A stretch of DNA of 64,000 nucleotides from Planctomycetota bacterium. GTDB taxonomy: Bacteria; Planctomycetota; UBA1135; GCA-002748355. How positions within the stretch are numbered: the stretch's first letter is position 1; each line of letters begins with the position of its first letter. A program made the position numbers and the translations under genes. The stretch lies in the NCBI GenBank assembly GCA_002748355.1, contig PDSF01000027.1, positions 62,001 through 126,000 of the forward strand. The letters are read 5' to 3'. The notes beneath the pieces are model-generated. The model saw nothing but the letters and a program-made list of their open reading frames with translations. It was not told the origin of the DNA and searched no databases. This document shows, in pieces, positions 1 through 7,966 of the stretch.

Positions 1-700
1 AGCACTGCTTGCTCTGTGACTCGAGGCTGATCGCCGGAGCCTCAGCGAGCTTCCTCTCCGCGTCTTTGGGACGAGTGGGGTCCTTGGAGCGAAGCGGCTT
101 CTTCCCCCCCTTCGGCAGAGACTTACCGGAGCCTTTCTTCGCTCGCTTCTCGCCACGCAGCCCAGCCATGTGCGCCTTGACCCGGCGGAGTTCCTCACGG
201 ATCTCCTCCTTGAGTCGCGGCTGCTGCGTTCGATAGGCCGCATCCTTGAGCAAGCGAAGCGCACGATTCGAGCGTCCGTTCTCGTGCTCGATGCACCCGA
301 GCAGCAAGCGGGCTTCGACATCCCAGGGATTGCGGCGCAGCATCGGCTGCAGTGTCGCGACCGCTTCCTGGTCTAGCCCAGCCATCCACAAGGTAAGCGC
401 TTTGCTGTACTTCTCGTCGGAGGCCGCGATGAAGCTCGGCCGCCGGCATAGCCGCCGCCGCAAGTGCCACTCGAGGAAGCTGAGCACCGCCAGCAGCTGA
501 AACATCACCAGGGGCACGAGGTAGGCCGCACCGGTCTCCCCAGCGACAAAGCGCTCAACAAGGGCGAAATCGAGGAGGATCCAGACACCCGCGAACTGAA
601 CGAAACCGCGGGTCATCCGCCCTGTGCGCATGTTGCCGTATGCGGCCACGTGAGCGAGGACGAAAAGCAGGAGCTGGAAAAGAGGGCTGTCAGCGAGCAT
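1..700 (-). CDS. Partial membrane protein with TPR-like tail
   Basis: An open reading frame runs from an ATG at 700 off the left edge of the window, so the C-terminus is missing; about 233 codons are visible. The N-terminus holds three likely membrane helices (about residues 4-22, 31-50 and 56-78). An Arg-rich juxtamembrane stretch and two helical repeats of TPR character follow (about 95-165, with the pattern 'EARLLLGCIEHENG'). The tail is very Lys/Arg-rich ('EKRAKKGSGKSLPKGGKK'). I do not recognise a family. The architecture suggests a small membrane anchor presenting a TPR-like cytoplasmic or periplasmic domain. Its start codon abuts the divergent thiE start, which leaves no room for conventional separate promoters unless thiE starts later. 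Confidence 0.6.
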   Translation of the reverse strand, partial: MLADSPLFQLLLFVLAHVAAYGNMRTGRMTRGFVQFAGVWILLDFALVERFVAGETGAAYLVPLVMFQLLAVLSFLEWHLRRRLCRRPSFIAASDEKYSKALTLWMAGLDQEAVATLQPMLRRNPWDVEARLLLGCIEHENGRSNRALRLLKDAAYRTQQPRLKEEIREELRRVKAHMAGLRGEKRAKKGSGKSLPKGGKKPLRSKDPTRPKDAERKLAEAPAISLESQSKQC

Positions 701-1388
701 GCGTGGGGCTGATCATAAGCACATGACCGGCGAAGACACCGCAAGGATCTCACATCAGGAGCGACTCCTTGGGCGGCGCTTGTATCTGCTGCTGACCCGA
801 TCGCTCTGCACCCAAGACCCGATTTGGACTCTAGGCGAAGCTCTGCGTGGCGGCGTGCAACTGGTCCAAATTCGAGAAAAGCCCTTCGAACCCGACGCCC
901 TGCCCTGGTGCCGCGAGCTGGTCCGGATCTGCGCAGAGCACGAGGTTCCGGTCTTCATCAACGACCGTATCGACCTCGTAGAGCCAAGCGGAGCCTTCGG
1001 CGTGCATCTCGGGCAAGAAGACTTAGACGCCTTTACCCCCATAGATTTCCGCAAGCGCTCCTTCGCACTCGGCATCTCGACTCACGACGACGCCGAACGC
1101 GCGCGCGCCCTCGAGTTCGGAGCCGACTGCCTCGGCGCCGGGCCCTGCTTCGCGACGGCAACGAAGGGCTACAGCGAGCCAAACGACCGTGACTGGCTGC
1201 GGCGCAGCTTCGCTGCCAGCGCCCCCCCCTGCTATGCCATCGGCGGCATCACCGCCCAAAACCTGCCCCAACTGCAGGATCTCGGTGCCCGGGCCATCGC
1301 CGTGTCCTCGGTGATCCTCCAGAGCGATCAACCACGCGAGGTCGCCGAGATCCTTCGATCCGAGCTCGATGCCGTCGACCCGAGCTGA
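699..1388 (+). CDS. thiE: Thiamine phosphate synthase (ThiE)
   Basis: ThiE joins the thiazole phosphate and pyrimidine pyrophosphate moieties to make thiamine monophosphate in the cytoplasm. The protein shows the TIM-barrel landmarks in order: 'LYLLLT' (strand 1), 'VQIREK', 'FINDRIDLV', 'GVHLGQEDL', 'GISTHDDAERA', 'GADCLGAGPCFATATK' (the pyrophosphate/phosphate loop) and 'YAIGGITAQN'. At 229 residues it is slightly longer than the usual 210-220. An ATG at 723 (221 residues) is an equally plausible start; neither start has a good Shine-Dalgarno site, and the first overlaps the divergent gene's start codon. No other thiamine genes and no TPP riboswitch are visible nearby, so it seems to stand alone. 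It is followed by acs after 117 bases. Confidence 0.9.
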   Translation: MRGADHKHMTGEDTARISHQERLLGRRLYLLLTRSLCTQDPIWTLGEALRGGVQLVQIREKPFEPDALPWCRELVRICAEHEVPVFINDRIDLVEPSGAFGVHLGQEDLDAFTPIDFRKRSFALGISTHDDAERARALEFGADCLGAGPCFATATKGYSEPNDRDWLRRSFAASAPPCYAIGGITAQNLPQLQDLGARAIAVSSVILQSDQPREVAEILRSELDAVDPS

Positions 1389-1455
1389 GCCACCGTTGCC
1401 ATCTCCCTGCGGAAGCGGGTAGCTTTCAGCCCCTCTCTCCAGGCTGCCCTTCCCT

Positions 1456-1479
1456 AGCGAGAAGCGGCAGCCGCTCGCT
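1456..1479 (+). other. Hairpin between thiE and acs
   Basis: AGCG-(AGA)-AGCGG, loop CAG, then CCGCT-CGCT form a nine-pair stem with a three-base bulge. It lies in the 117-base gap, 26 bases before the acs start. No T-run follows. It could be the thiE transcript end or an acs leader structure. Confidence 0.35.
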
Positions 1480-1505
1480 TCCCTCCCTAGATCAGGACCC
1501 CCGCC

Positions 1506-3473
1506 ATGACCGAAGTCGGCCACGGAGACATCTATCCCGCGCAGCCCGAGATCGCCAAGAACGCGCAGATCACCAGCATCGAGGAGTACGAGCGGCTCTA
1601 CCGGCTTTCCCTCGACGATCCGCAGAGCTTCTGGTCCAAGCAAGCCAAGGAGCATCTCACCTGGTTCAGCCCCTGGCACCACGTTCTGGACAGCGACTAC
1701 GAGAACGTCGACTTCGCTTGGTTCCTCGGCGGTCGCCTGAACGCCTGCTACAACTGCGTCGACCGGCACATGCACCAGCGGGGTGAGCAGACTGCGATCA
1801 TCTGGGCCAAGGACGAGCCCGGCGACTATGAGCACATTAGCTATCGCCAGCTCAAGCACGCGGTCAGCCGCGTAGCCAACGTCCTGCGCAAGTTCGGGGT
1901 CAAGAAGGGCGACCGCATCTGCATCTACATGCCGATGATCCCGCAGCTGGCCTACACCATGCTGGCCTGCGCTCGCATCGGTGCGGTGCACTCCATCGTC
2001 TTTGGTGGCTTCAGCGCCGAATCACTGCGTGACCGCATCCTCGATGCGGGCTGCAAGGTGGTGGTCACTGCCAACGAAGGGTTGCGCGGCGGTCGCAGGG
2101 TCCCGCTCAAGGAAGTCGTCGATCGAGCCGTCGATGGCCTCGATCTGGTCGAGACCGTCCTCGTTGCCCGCCGCACCGAGACCGAAGTCGACATGCGCAG
2201 TGGCCGCGACTACTGGATCGAAGACGAATGCCGCCGGCAACGCTCGACCAGCACCTATGAATACATGGGTGCAGAGGATCCTCTCTTTGTCCTCTACACC
2301 TCGGGATCCACCGGCAAGCCCAAGGGGGTCATGCACACCACCGGCGGCTACATGACCTATGCCGCGATGACCCACAAATACGTCTTCGACTACCGCCCAG
2401 GCGACATTTTCTTCTGCGCCGCCGATATCGGCTGGATCACCGGGCACAGCTACATCATCTATGGACCGCTGGCAAACGGCGCGACGACGGTGATGTTCGA
2501 GTCAACCCCGACCTACCCTGATGCTGGTCGCTATTGGCAGATCGTCGACGATCTCGGCGTCAACATCTTCTATACCGCGCCAACGGCCATCCGCGCCATC
2601 GCTCGCGAGGGCGATAGCTTCGTCGACAAGTACTCGCGCAAGTCTCTGCGGGTGCTCGGGACGGTCGGCGAACCCATCAATCCCGAGACCTGGAAGTGGT
2701 ACTACGAAAAGGTCGGTGATAAGCGCTGCGCCATCGTCGATACCTGGTGGCAAACCGAGACCGGCGGCATCCTGATTACCCCGCTACCGGGTATCACGCC
2801 GATGAAACCGGGCAGCGCAACCCTGCCCTTCTTCGGTATCAAGCCGCTGCTTGTCGACGAAGAGGGTCAAGAGATCAAGGGCAACGGCGTGTCGGGTAAC
2901 CTCTGCATCGAACATTCTTGGCCTGGCCAGGCGCGCACCGTCTACGGCGACCATGAGCGTTTCCACGACACCTACTTCACCAAGTATCCGGGTCTCTACT
3001 TCACCGGCGACGGCTGCCGACGGGATGAGGACGGTTACTACTGGATCACCGGCCGAGTCGATGACGTCATCAACGTCTCGGGGCACCGCATGGGAACGGC
3101 CGAGGTCGAATCGGCGCTCGTCGCCCACGATATGGTTGCCGAAGCGGCAGTGGTCGGCTTCCCACACGAGATCAAGGGACAGGGGATTTTCGCCTACGTG
3201 ATCCTGAGTAGCGAGGCAGGCGGTAGCAACGGCGCCGAGTTGATCGGCGTCCTAAAAGAGCAGGTCCGACACGTGATCGGCCCCGTCGCAACGCCCGACG
3301 AAATCCTCATCGTGCCTGGGCTGCCCAAGACCCGCAGCGGCAAGATCATGCGCCGTATCCTGCGTCGCATCGCAGCGGCGGAGTATGGGGACATGGGCAA
3401 CATCAGCACCCTCGCTGACCCCGATATCGTTGAGAAGCTCATCGCCCTGCACCGGGCGGCGCATAAGGGCTAG
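1506..3473 (+). CDS. acs: Acetyl-CoA synthetase (AMP-forming)
   Basis: The enzyme activates acetate to acetyl-CoA via acetyl-AMP. At 655 residues it matches the usual Acs length (about 650). The N-terminal ACAS region ('[17 protein letters not shown]') precedes the AMP-binding domain, with the P-loop '[19 protein letters not shown]' at about residue 264, 'WWQTETGG' near 415, and the hinge/ribose motif '[20 protein letters not shown]' near 500. The C-terminal lid carries 'SGKIMRR', with the catalytic and normally acetylatable lysine at 613. The start is the ATG at 1506, preceded by AGGA at a suitable distance. It is convergent with the downstream peptidase gene. Identification is secure; regulation by lysine acetylation is known for the family and only inferred here. 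Confidence 0.97.
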   Translation: MTEVGHGDIYPAQPEIAKNAQITSIEEYERLYRLSLDDPQSFWSKQAKEHLTWFSPWHHVLDSDYENVDFAWFLGGRLNACYNCVDRHMHQRGEQTAIIWAKDEPGDYEHISYRQLKHAVSRVANVLRKFGVKKGDRICIYMPMIPQLAYTMLACARIGAVHSIVFGGFSAESLRDRILDAGCKVVVTANEGLRGGRRVPLKEVVDRAVDGLDLVETVLVARRTETEVDMRSGRDYWIEDECRRQRSTSTYEYMGAEDPLFVLYTSGSTGKPKGVMHTTGGYMTYAAMTHKYVFDYRPGDIFFCAADIGWITGHSYIIYGPLANGATTVMFESTPTYPDAGRYWQIVDDLGVNIFYTAPTAIRAIAREGDSFVDKYSRKSLRVLGTVGEPINPETWKWYYEKVGDKRCAIVDTWWQTETGGILITPLPGITPMKPGSATLPFFGIKPLLVDEEGQEIKGNGVSGNLCIEHSWPGQARTVYGDHERFHDTYFTKYPGLYFTGDGCRRDEDGYYWITGRVDDVINVSGHRMGTAEVESALVAHDMVAEAAVVGFPHEIKGQGIFAYVILSSEAGGSNGAELIGVLKEQVRHVIGPVATPDEILIVPGLPKTRSGKIMRRILRRIAAAEYGDMGNISTLADPDIVEKLIALHRAAHKG

Positions 3474-3500
3474 GAGCGGCTCTTGCTCAAGCCCGCTGCT

Positions 3501-3531
3501 TCTCTGCCAGAAGCCAGGCCCCGGGCAGAGA
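3501..3531. terminator. Hairpin between convergent acs and peptidase genes
   Basis: Arms TCTCTGCC and GGCAGAGA form eight perfect pairs around a 15-base loop, centred in the 63-base gap between two converging genes. There is no T-run on either side, so a bidirectional terminator role is inferred from position only. Confidence 0.4.
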
Positions 3532-3536
3532 CGCCC

Positions 3537-5696
3537 TTACAGATGCTTGCGCATAAACTTCTCGCGTAACTGCCGCAGGTGCGGGCTGCCAACGCCGTGG
3601 CGGGCCCGTGCATAGGGCATGAACTCGAAGTTGAACTTCCGTGCCCGTTGCAACGCATGCACCAGCTGGATGGCGTTCTGCAGGTGCACGTTATCGTCCA
3701 TCGTGCCGTGCACGATCAAAAGCTGCCCCTGCAGCTTGCCAGCCGCCTTGATGCAGGACGAGAGGTCGTAGCCCTTCGGGTTATTCTGCGGCTTCGCCAT
3801 ATAGCGTTCGGTGTAGATCGTGTCATAGAGCCGCCAGTCGTAGACCCCGGCCCCAGCGATGCCACACTTGAAGATATCGCTATGGGTCATCGCGAACGCG
3901 GTGATGTAGCCGCCATAACTCCACCCGGTAATTCCGACGCGAGAGCGGTCCACCCACGGATATTTCGTGCACAACCAGTTCACCGCATCTTCGATGTCCT
4001 TGCTCTCTTGCACACCGAACTGCCGGTAGCACTTGGCCGTGTATGTATGCCCACGATGGGTCGCGGAGCGCACGTTGACGCCCATCTGCACGTACCACTT
4101 GCCCCGCGCTGGACCACGATAACTGTCGCGGACCGACGGCGTTGCCGGACCGCTATAGGTGTCGATCCACAGTGGATACTTCTTCGCTGGATCAAAGTTC
4201 GCGGGCTTGATGAAGACAAGATCCAACGGCTCACCGTCACGGGCAGCGAATCGACGCAGGGCCGGGAACTCGGCGTTTTTCAGCTTGGGCCGTGCATAGA
4301 TCTTCCGCAGATCTTTCCCATCTACGCTACGAAGCCATTGCTCCCCGGGATTCTCCAGGTGTTGGAAGCTATCGAGCACTAGGTCCATCTTGGCATTGAA
4401 AGAGACCCGGTGCTGCCCGCGTCCCTTCGTGACCCGGCGTAGCGTTTTGCCATTCAGGGATGCGAGGTAGGCGTGCTGCCCGACCCAGTAGTCCTCGCTG
4501 TTCCCATAGAAAGCGATCAATCCCAGGTCCTCGTCCAGGCGAATGATGCTGCGGGCACTCCACTCACCCTTGGACACCGTCGCCAACAACTTGCCCTTGC
4601 GGTCGTATCGATAGTAATGGCGGTAGCCCGTGCGATCGCTCTCCCAGAGGAAGCTCCCATCCCCAAGCCAGAGCGGCATCGGCAAGCGCTCGACCCAGCC
4701 GTACTCACAGCTCTCGCGCAGAATCGTCTGCGACTTGCCCGTACTGGGATCGGCGAAGTTCAGGTCGAGCCAGGTTTGCTCGCGGTTTTGCACCATGAAC
4801 ACGATCCGGTCGCTCTCGGGCGTCCAGCCCACGCGCACGATCAGGATCTCGTCGGCAGCTTTGTATTGGGAGAAGTCAACCGCGATGACCTTTCCCGTTT
4901 TCGTAGAAGCGACCTGCAGGCTTGCGCGCGGATTCGTCGTCCCCGACTTGGGATATTTGATGTGCTCGATATCCAGTGCATCGCTGATGTGATCGACCAC
5001 GGTGAAGGTGTCGACACCCTTCTCATCGATGCGCATATAGCACAGGTGCTTGGCACCCGGAGCCCACCACGAGGCGTTGAAGCGGCCGCGCCCATAGACC
5101 TCTTCTTGGTACACCCAGTCGAGTTCGCCGTTGAAGAAGTCCTCCGAGCCGTTATCTGTCAGCCGAAAGCGTTTGCCGTCGGAGAGCCGGGTGAGGTAGA
5201 GATCGTACTCCTGGATAAAGGAGACGCTCTCGCCGTCGGGAGCGATCTGGAACAAGCGCAGCCCCTCGTAGCCCTTACCGAGGAGTTTCGCCGACTCGCC
5301 CTTGCGCCAGGCCCAGAGCTTCCCATCGATAACCGCGGCGCCGCGGCTACGGTCTTCGTTGCTGCGAGCCCCGACCCGCTGAACGGGAGCCCGTGGGAGC
5401 GTGCTCCACGAGCGCTGCCCCAGCATCTCCCCCCTGCGGAGCTTTCTCCCGAGAGCAGCCTCTAAGGCTTGACGGAATTCTGCATCCGTTGCTCGCCGCT
5501 GGCGCGGAGGCGCCGGACTGCGCGGGACCTGCTTCCAGGTTTCAGGGTCGCGCCACTTCCCCTTGAAACGAACACTCTTGCCATCATGGGCCCATGCCGC
5601 CCCGCCGCCGCGACGGAAGCCAGCTTGGCCAATAGCGACATCAGAACAGAGGAGGCCGAGAAAGGCGCAGCTAAGGAGGATCTGGACGCGGTTCAA
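3537..5696 (-). CDS. Secreted S9 prolyl oligopeptidase / DPP-IV-like peptidase
   Basis: The 719-residue protein starts with a signal peptide (hydrophobic 'ILLSCAFLGLLCSDVAIG'), so it acts outside the cytoplasm. Residues of about 100-460 fit the DPP-IV N-terminal beta-propeller ('WVYQEEVYGRGRFNASWW' resembles the DPP-IV substrate-binding region). The C-terminal alpha/beta hydrolase carries the nucleophile motif 'GWSYGGY' (Ser593), the acid in 'HGTMDDNVH' (Asp667) and the base in 'ARARHGVG' (His700), so the catalytic triad is intact. The family removes N-terminal dipeptides, often X-Pro, from peptides; substrate preference cannot be read from sequence alone. Monocistronic by layout: convergent with acs and divergent from the next gene. 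Confidence 0.92.
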   Translation of the reverse strand: MNRVQILLSCAFLGLLCSDVAIGQAGFRRGGGAAWAHDGKSVRFKGKWRDPETWKQVPRSPAPPRQRRATDAEFRQALEAALGRKLRRGEMLGQRSWSTLPRAPVQRVGARSNEDRSRGAAVIDGKLWAWRKGESAKLLGKGYEGLRLFQIAPDGESVSFIQEYDLYLTRLSDGKRFRLTDNGSEDFFNGELDWVYQEEVYGRGRFNASWWAPGAKHLCYMRIDEKGVDTFTVVDHISDALDIEHIKYPKSGTTNPRASLQVASTKTGKVIAVDFSQYKAADEILIVRVGWTPESDRIVFMVQNREQTWLDLNFADPSTGKSQTILRESCEYGWVERLPMPLWLGDGSFLWESDRTGYRHYYRYDRKGKLLATVSKGEWSARSIIRLDEDLGLIAFYGNSEDYWVGQHAYLASLNGKTLRRVTKGRGQHRVSFNAKMDLVLDSFQHLENPGEQWLRSVDGKDLRKIYARPKLKNAEFPALRRFAARDGEPLDLVFIKPANFDPAKKYPLWIDTYSGPATPSVRDSYRGPARGKWYVQMGVNVRSATHRGHTYTAKCYRQFGVQESKDIEDAVNWLCTKYPWVDRSRVGITGWSYGGYITAFAMTHSDIFKCGIAGAGVYDWRLYDTIYTERYMAKPQNNPKGYDLSSCIKAAGKLQGQLLIVHGTMDDNVHLQNAIQLVHALQRARKFNFEFMPYARARHGVGSPHLRQLREKFMRKHL

Positions 5697-6067
5697 GGGA
5701 AGCTCTCAAGCAGGCGGTTGGAAAAGGCGAGGTCGCCGAGCGCTGGAAAACGCAGGCGAATCCACCGAGGCATCGCGACCTTAGAGGCGGACTCCTAGGC
5801 GAGGAAGCAGCGAAGCAGACAAGGCGAGGAGAAGCGGGGCCATGCGGGCGGGCGTCTTCTCTGGCAGCCTGCTAGACTCCCCCGCCTTGTATCGCTGCAA
5901 GGTATTGCAGCCCCCCCCAAGTAGGCCCTCGAAAAGCTGTCACGATGGGGCTCTCGCGACGGGCAGAGAGCTGGATTCGGCTTTCCGACGCCAACAGGGC
6001 ACCAAGCATGGAGCTTTGCTGCCACGCGGCTTACTAGGCAGCCCACCCTCATACGGAGCCTTGATTG
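5697..6067. other. Intergenic region of 371 bases
   Basis: This stretch lies between the divergent peptidase and Bax-inhibitor genes. I see no convincing coding region, tRNA or repeat. The only structure is a short hairpin at 5894-5911 (GCTGCAA, loop GGTA, TTGCAGC), followed by a run of C. The promoters of both flanking genes should lie here, but I cannot place them reliably. Confidence 0.5.
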
Positions 6068-6757
6068 ATGAGCACTCTTTCACCACAAGAATTCACTGCC
6101 GACGGGCGCACGGTTGCCCAAGCTAGCCAGGATGAGCGGCTGCTCTTCCTGCGTAAGACCTACAGCCTGGTTTTGCTCGGAATCGGGATCTTTGCGCTGA
6201 CGATCTCGGCCGTGCCCCAATTCGAGGGGCTGATGAGCTTCACCAAAAATCTCTGGGTCGATAGCTGGTGGCTGGGCATGGCCGTGCTGGTCGGCGGCGG
6301 CATCCTCGTCCGCATGCTCGCCCGCACCCCCGGCATCGGTCTCGTGGGCTACCTGGTCTGGACCTTCTTGCTCGGCACCCTCCTCGCCTTCCCGGTGGGT
6401 AAGGCCAACCCCACGACCGTCTACACCGCCTCCATCATGACGGCGACCATCTACGGCGGCCTCACCGCCTACGTCTTCGTGACCAAGAAAGACTTCAGCT
6501 GGATGGGCGGGTTCCTGAGCATCGGCCTGTTCTCGATGATGGGCATCGCCATATGCGGCTACCTCTTCAAGTTCGAGGTCGGCGTTTGGTTCTCCTGGCT
6601 CGGCGCGGTCCTCTTCTCGGGCTACATCGTCTACGACACGTCCAAGATCATGAGGACCCACGACAGCCGCGAAGCGGTGCCGGCGGCGATCGAACTGTTC
6701 ACCGACATCGTCTACCTCTTCTGGTACATCCTCAGCATCCTGATGGATCGCGACTGA
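6068..6757 (+). CDS. Bax inhibitor-1 / YccA family membrane protein
   Basis: This 229-residue protein has seven likely membrane helices and the BI-1/YccA layout: a short polar N-terminus ('DERLLFLRKTYSLVLLGIG'), six tightly spaced helices, and a C-terminal 'LFTDIVYLFWYILSIL' helix ending in acidic residues. Bacterial members act as pH-gated calcium channels (BsYetJ) or modulate FtsH proteolysis (YccA); which applies here is unknown. The ATG at 6068 is preferred over an adjacent upstream TTG at 6065. It converges on queA with only 25 bases between stop codons. Confidence 0.88.
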   Translation: MSTLSPQEFTADGRTVAQASQDERLLFLRKTYSLVLLGIGIFALTISAVPQFEGLMSFTKNLWVDSWWLGMAVLVGGGILVRMLARTPGIGLVGYLVWTFLLGTLLAFPVGKANPTTVYTASIMTATIYGGLTAYVFVTKKDFSWMGGFLSIGLFSMMGIAICGYLFKFEVGVWFSWLGAVLFSGYIVYDTSKIMRTHDSREAVPAAIELFTDIVYLFWYILSILMDRD

Positions 6758-6782
6758 GTGGCGCGTTCCGCGTGCTCGGCGC

Positions 6783-7829
6783 TCAAGGCAGAATCAGCAT
6801 CGCGTCGCCAAAGCTGAAGAAGCGATAGCCCTGCCGTTTGGCCTCCTCGTAGAGCGCGAGAGTTTCCTCGCGCCCGAGGATGCTGGCCACCAGCATCAAG
6901 AGCGTGCTCTCAGGTAGGTGGAAGTTGGTGAGTATCCCATCGAGGAAGTTCGGCCCCTTCCCCGGATAGAGGAAGAGCCGGGTCGAGCCGCGACCCGGCA
7001 CAAGACGGCTTCCGTCCCAGCAGCTCTCCAGCACCCGCGCGCTCGTGGTCCCCACGCAGAACACCCGCCCGCCGGCCGCTTTGCAATCCTCGAGTTCGGC
7101 GGCACTCTCCTCGCTGAGCACGAAGCGCTCCTCGTGCATTTCGTGGCTCTCGATCTCCTCAGCCCGCAGCGGCTCGAAGGTTCCCTCCCCCACGTGCAGC
7201 ACGACACGGGTGGAAGCGATGCCCTGCTCGGCCAGCTGTGCCAGCAGCTCGGCGGTCAAATGCAGGCCGGCAGTTGGCGCCGCCACCGCTCCAGGCTCTC
7301 TCGCGAAGACCGTCTGGTAGCGTTCGCGGTCTAGCTCACGATCCTCGCGTTCGGGGTCACGCTCGATATAGGGCGGCAGTGGCGCCCGGCCGACGCGTTC
7401 CAGCGCCAGGTCGACGCCCTCGCCAGCGGCAAGGCGGATACGGTGCTTTCCACGCCCGAGCTTTTCCAGCAGCTCGATCTCGAGAGCCCCGTCCTCCATG
7501 CTCAGGACTTCGCCCGGGCGCAGCTTGTTCGACGGCTTGAGGAAGGCCAGGGCCTCGTCGCCATCCCGCCTCAGGATCAGGCACTGAACACGGCCGCCGC
7601 TGGCTCTGCGCCCATAGAGCCGATGCGGCAGCACCCGCGTCTCGTTGAGCACCAGCCGGTCGCCGGGGCGCAGGAAGCGCGGCAGATCGCGCACCTGCGC
7701 ATGTTCGACGAGGGCGCCATCGACACGCCGGCAGACGAGCAGCTTGGCTCCGTCTCGGGGCTCGGCCGGCTCGCGGGCGATACGCCCCGGCTCCAGTTCG
7801 TATTGAAAGTCGCTTCGCTGCATAGCCAT
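6783..7829 (-). CDS. queA: tRNA preQ1(34) S-adenosylmethionine ribosyltransferase-isomerase (QueA)
   Basis: QueA transfers and isomerises the ribosyl group of SAM onto preQ1 in tRNA to give epoxyqueuosine. Signatures are 'YELEPGRIAREPAEPRD' at the N-terminus, 'FLRPGDRLVLNETRVLPHRL', 'GAVAAPTAGLHLT' and 'NFHLPESTLLMLVASILG'. The frame is open further upstream to a GTG at 7970, but that extension has no family counterpart. The ATG at 7829 gives 348 residues, the normal QueA length; an ATG at 7823 is also possible. It lies 137 bases downstream of the giant macroglobulin gene, separated by a strong hairpin. No other queuosine genes are in the window. Confidence 0.95.
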   Translation of the reverse strand: MAMQRSDFQYELEPGRIAREPAEPRDGAKLLVCRRVDGALVEHAQVRDLPRFLRPGDRLVLNETRVLPHRLYGRRASGGRVQCLILRRDGDEALAFLKPSNKLRPGEVLSMEDGALEIELLEKLGRGKHRIRLAAGEGVDLALERVGRAPLPPYIERDPEREDRELDRERYQTVFAREPGAVAAPTAGLHLTAELLAQLAEQGIASTRVVLHVGEGTFEPLRAEEIESHEMHEERFVLSEESAAELEDCKAAGGRVFCVGTTSARVLESCWDGSRLVPGRGSTRLFLYPGKGPNFLDGILTNFHLPESTLLMLVASILGREETLALYEEAKRQGYRFFSFGDAMLILP

Positions 7830-7883
7830 CGCCGGGCCATCATGCGAAGCGGCCAGCGTCCTTCCAGCCTTTGCCGTCAGAGA

Positions 7884-7909
7884 GCGGCCACGATCATGAG
7901 AGTGGCCGC
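7884..7909. terminator. Hairpin after the macroglobulin gene
   Basis: Perfect eight-base arms GCGGCCAC and GTGGCCGC enclose a ten-base loop. The hairpin sits 58 bases beyond the macroglobulin stop codon and before queA. There is no T-run in the minus direction, so it may be an RNA-stability element rather than a classical terminator. Confidence 0.45.
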
Positions 7910-7966
7910 CCGCTGAGCGAGCATGCTCCGCGCAGACAGTGCTTCGCAGCGGAGCTGCGATCTGGG

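Noticed and set aside
1..1505. Search for a TPP riboswitch or other thiamine genes around thiE
   Set aside because: No 'CTGAGA' / 'ACCTGATC' type TPP elements upstream; the region is coding for the divergent membrane protein.
1023..1991. A 322-codon minus-strand frame opposite thiE and acs
   Set aside because: It runs across two clear plus-strand genes and has low-complexity Gly/Asp/Val composition.
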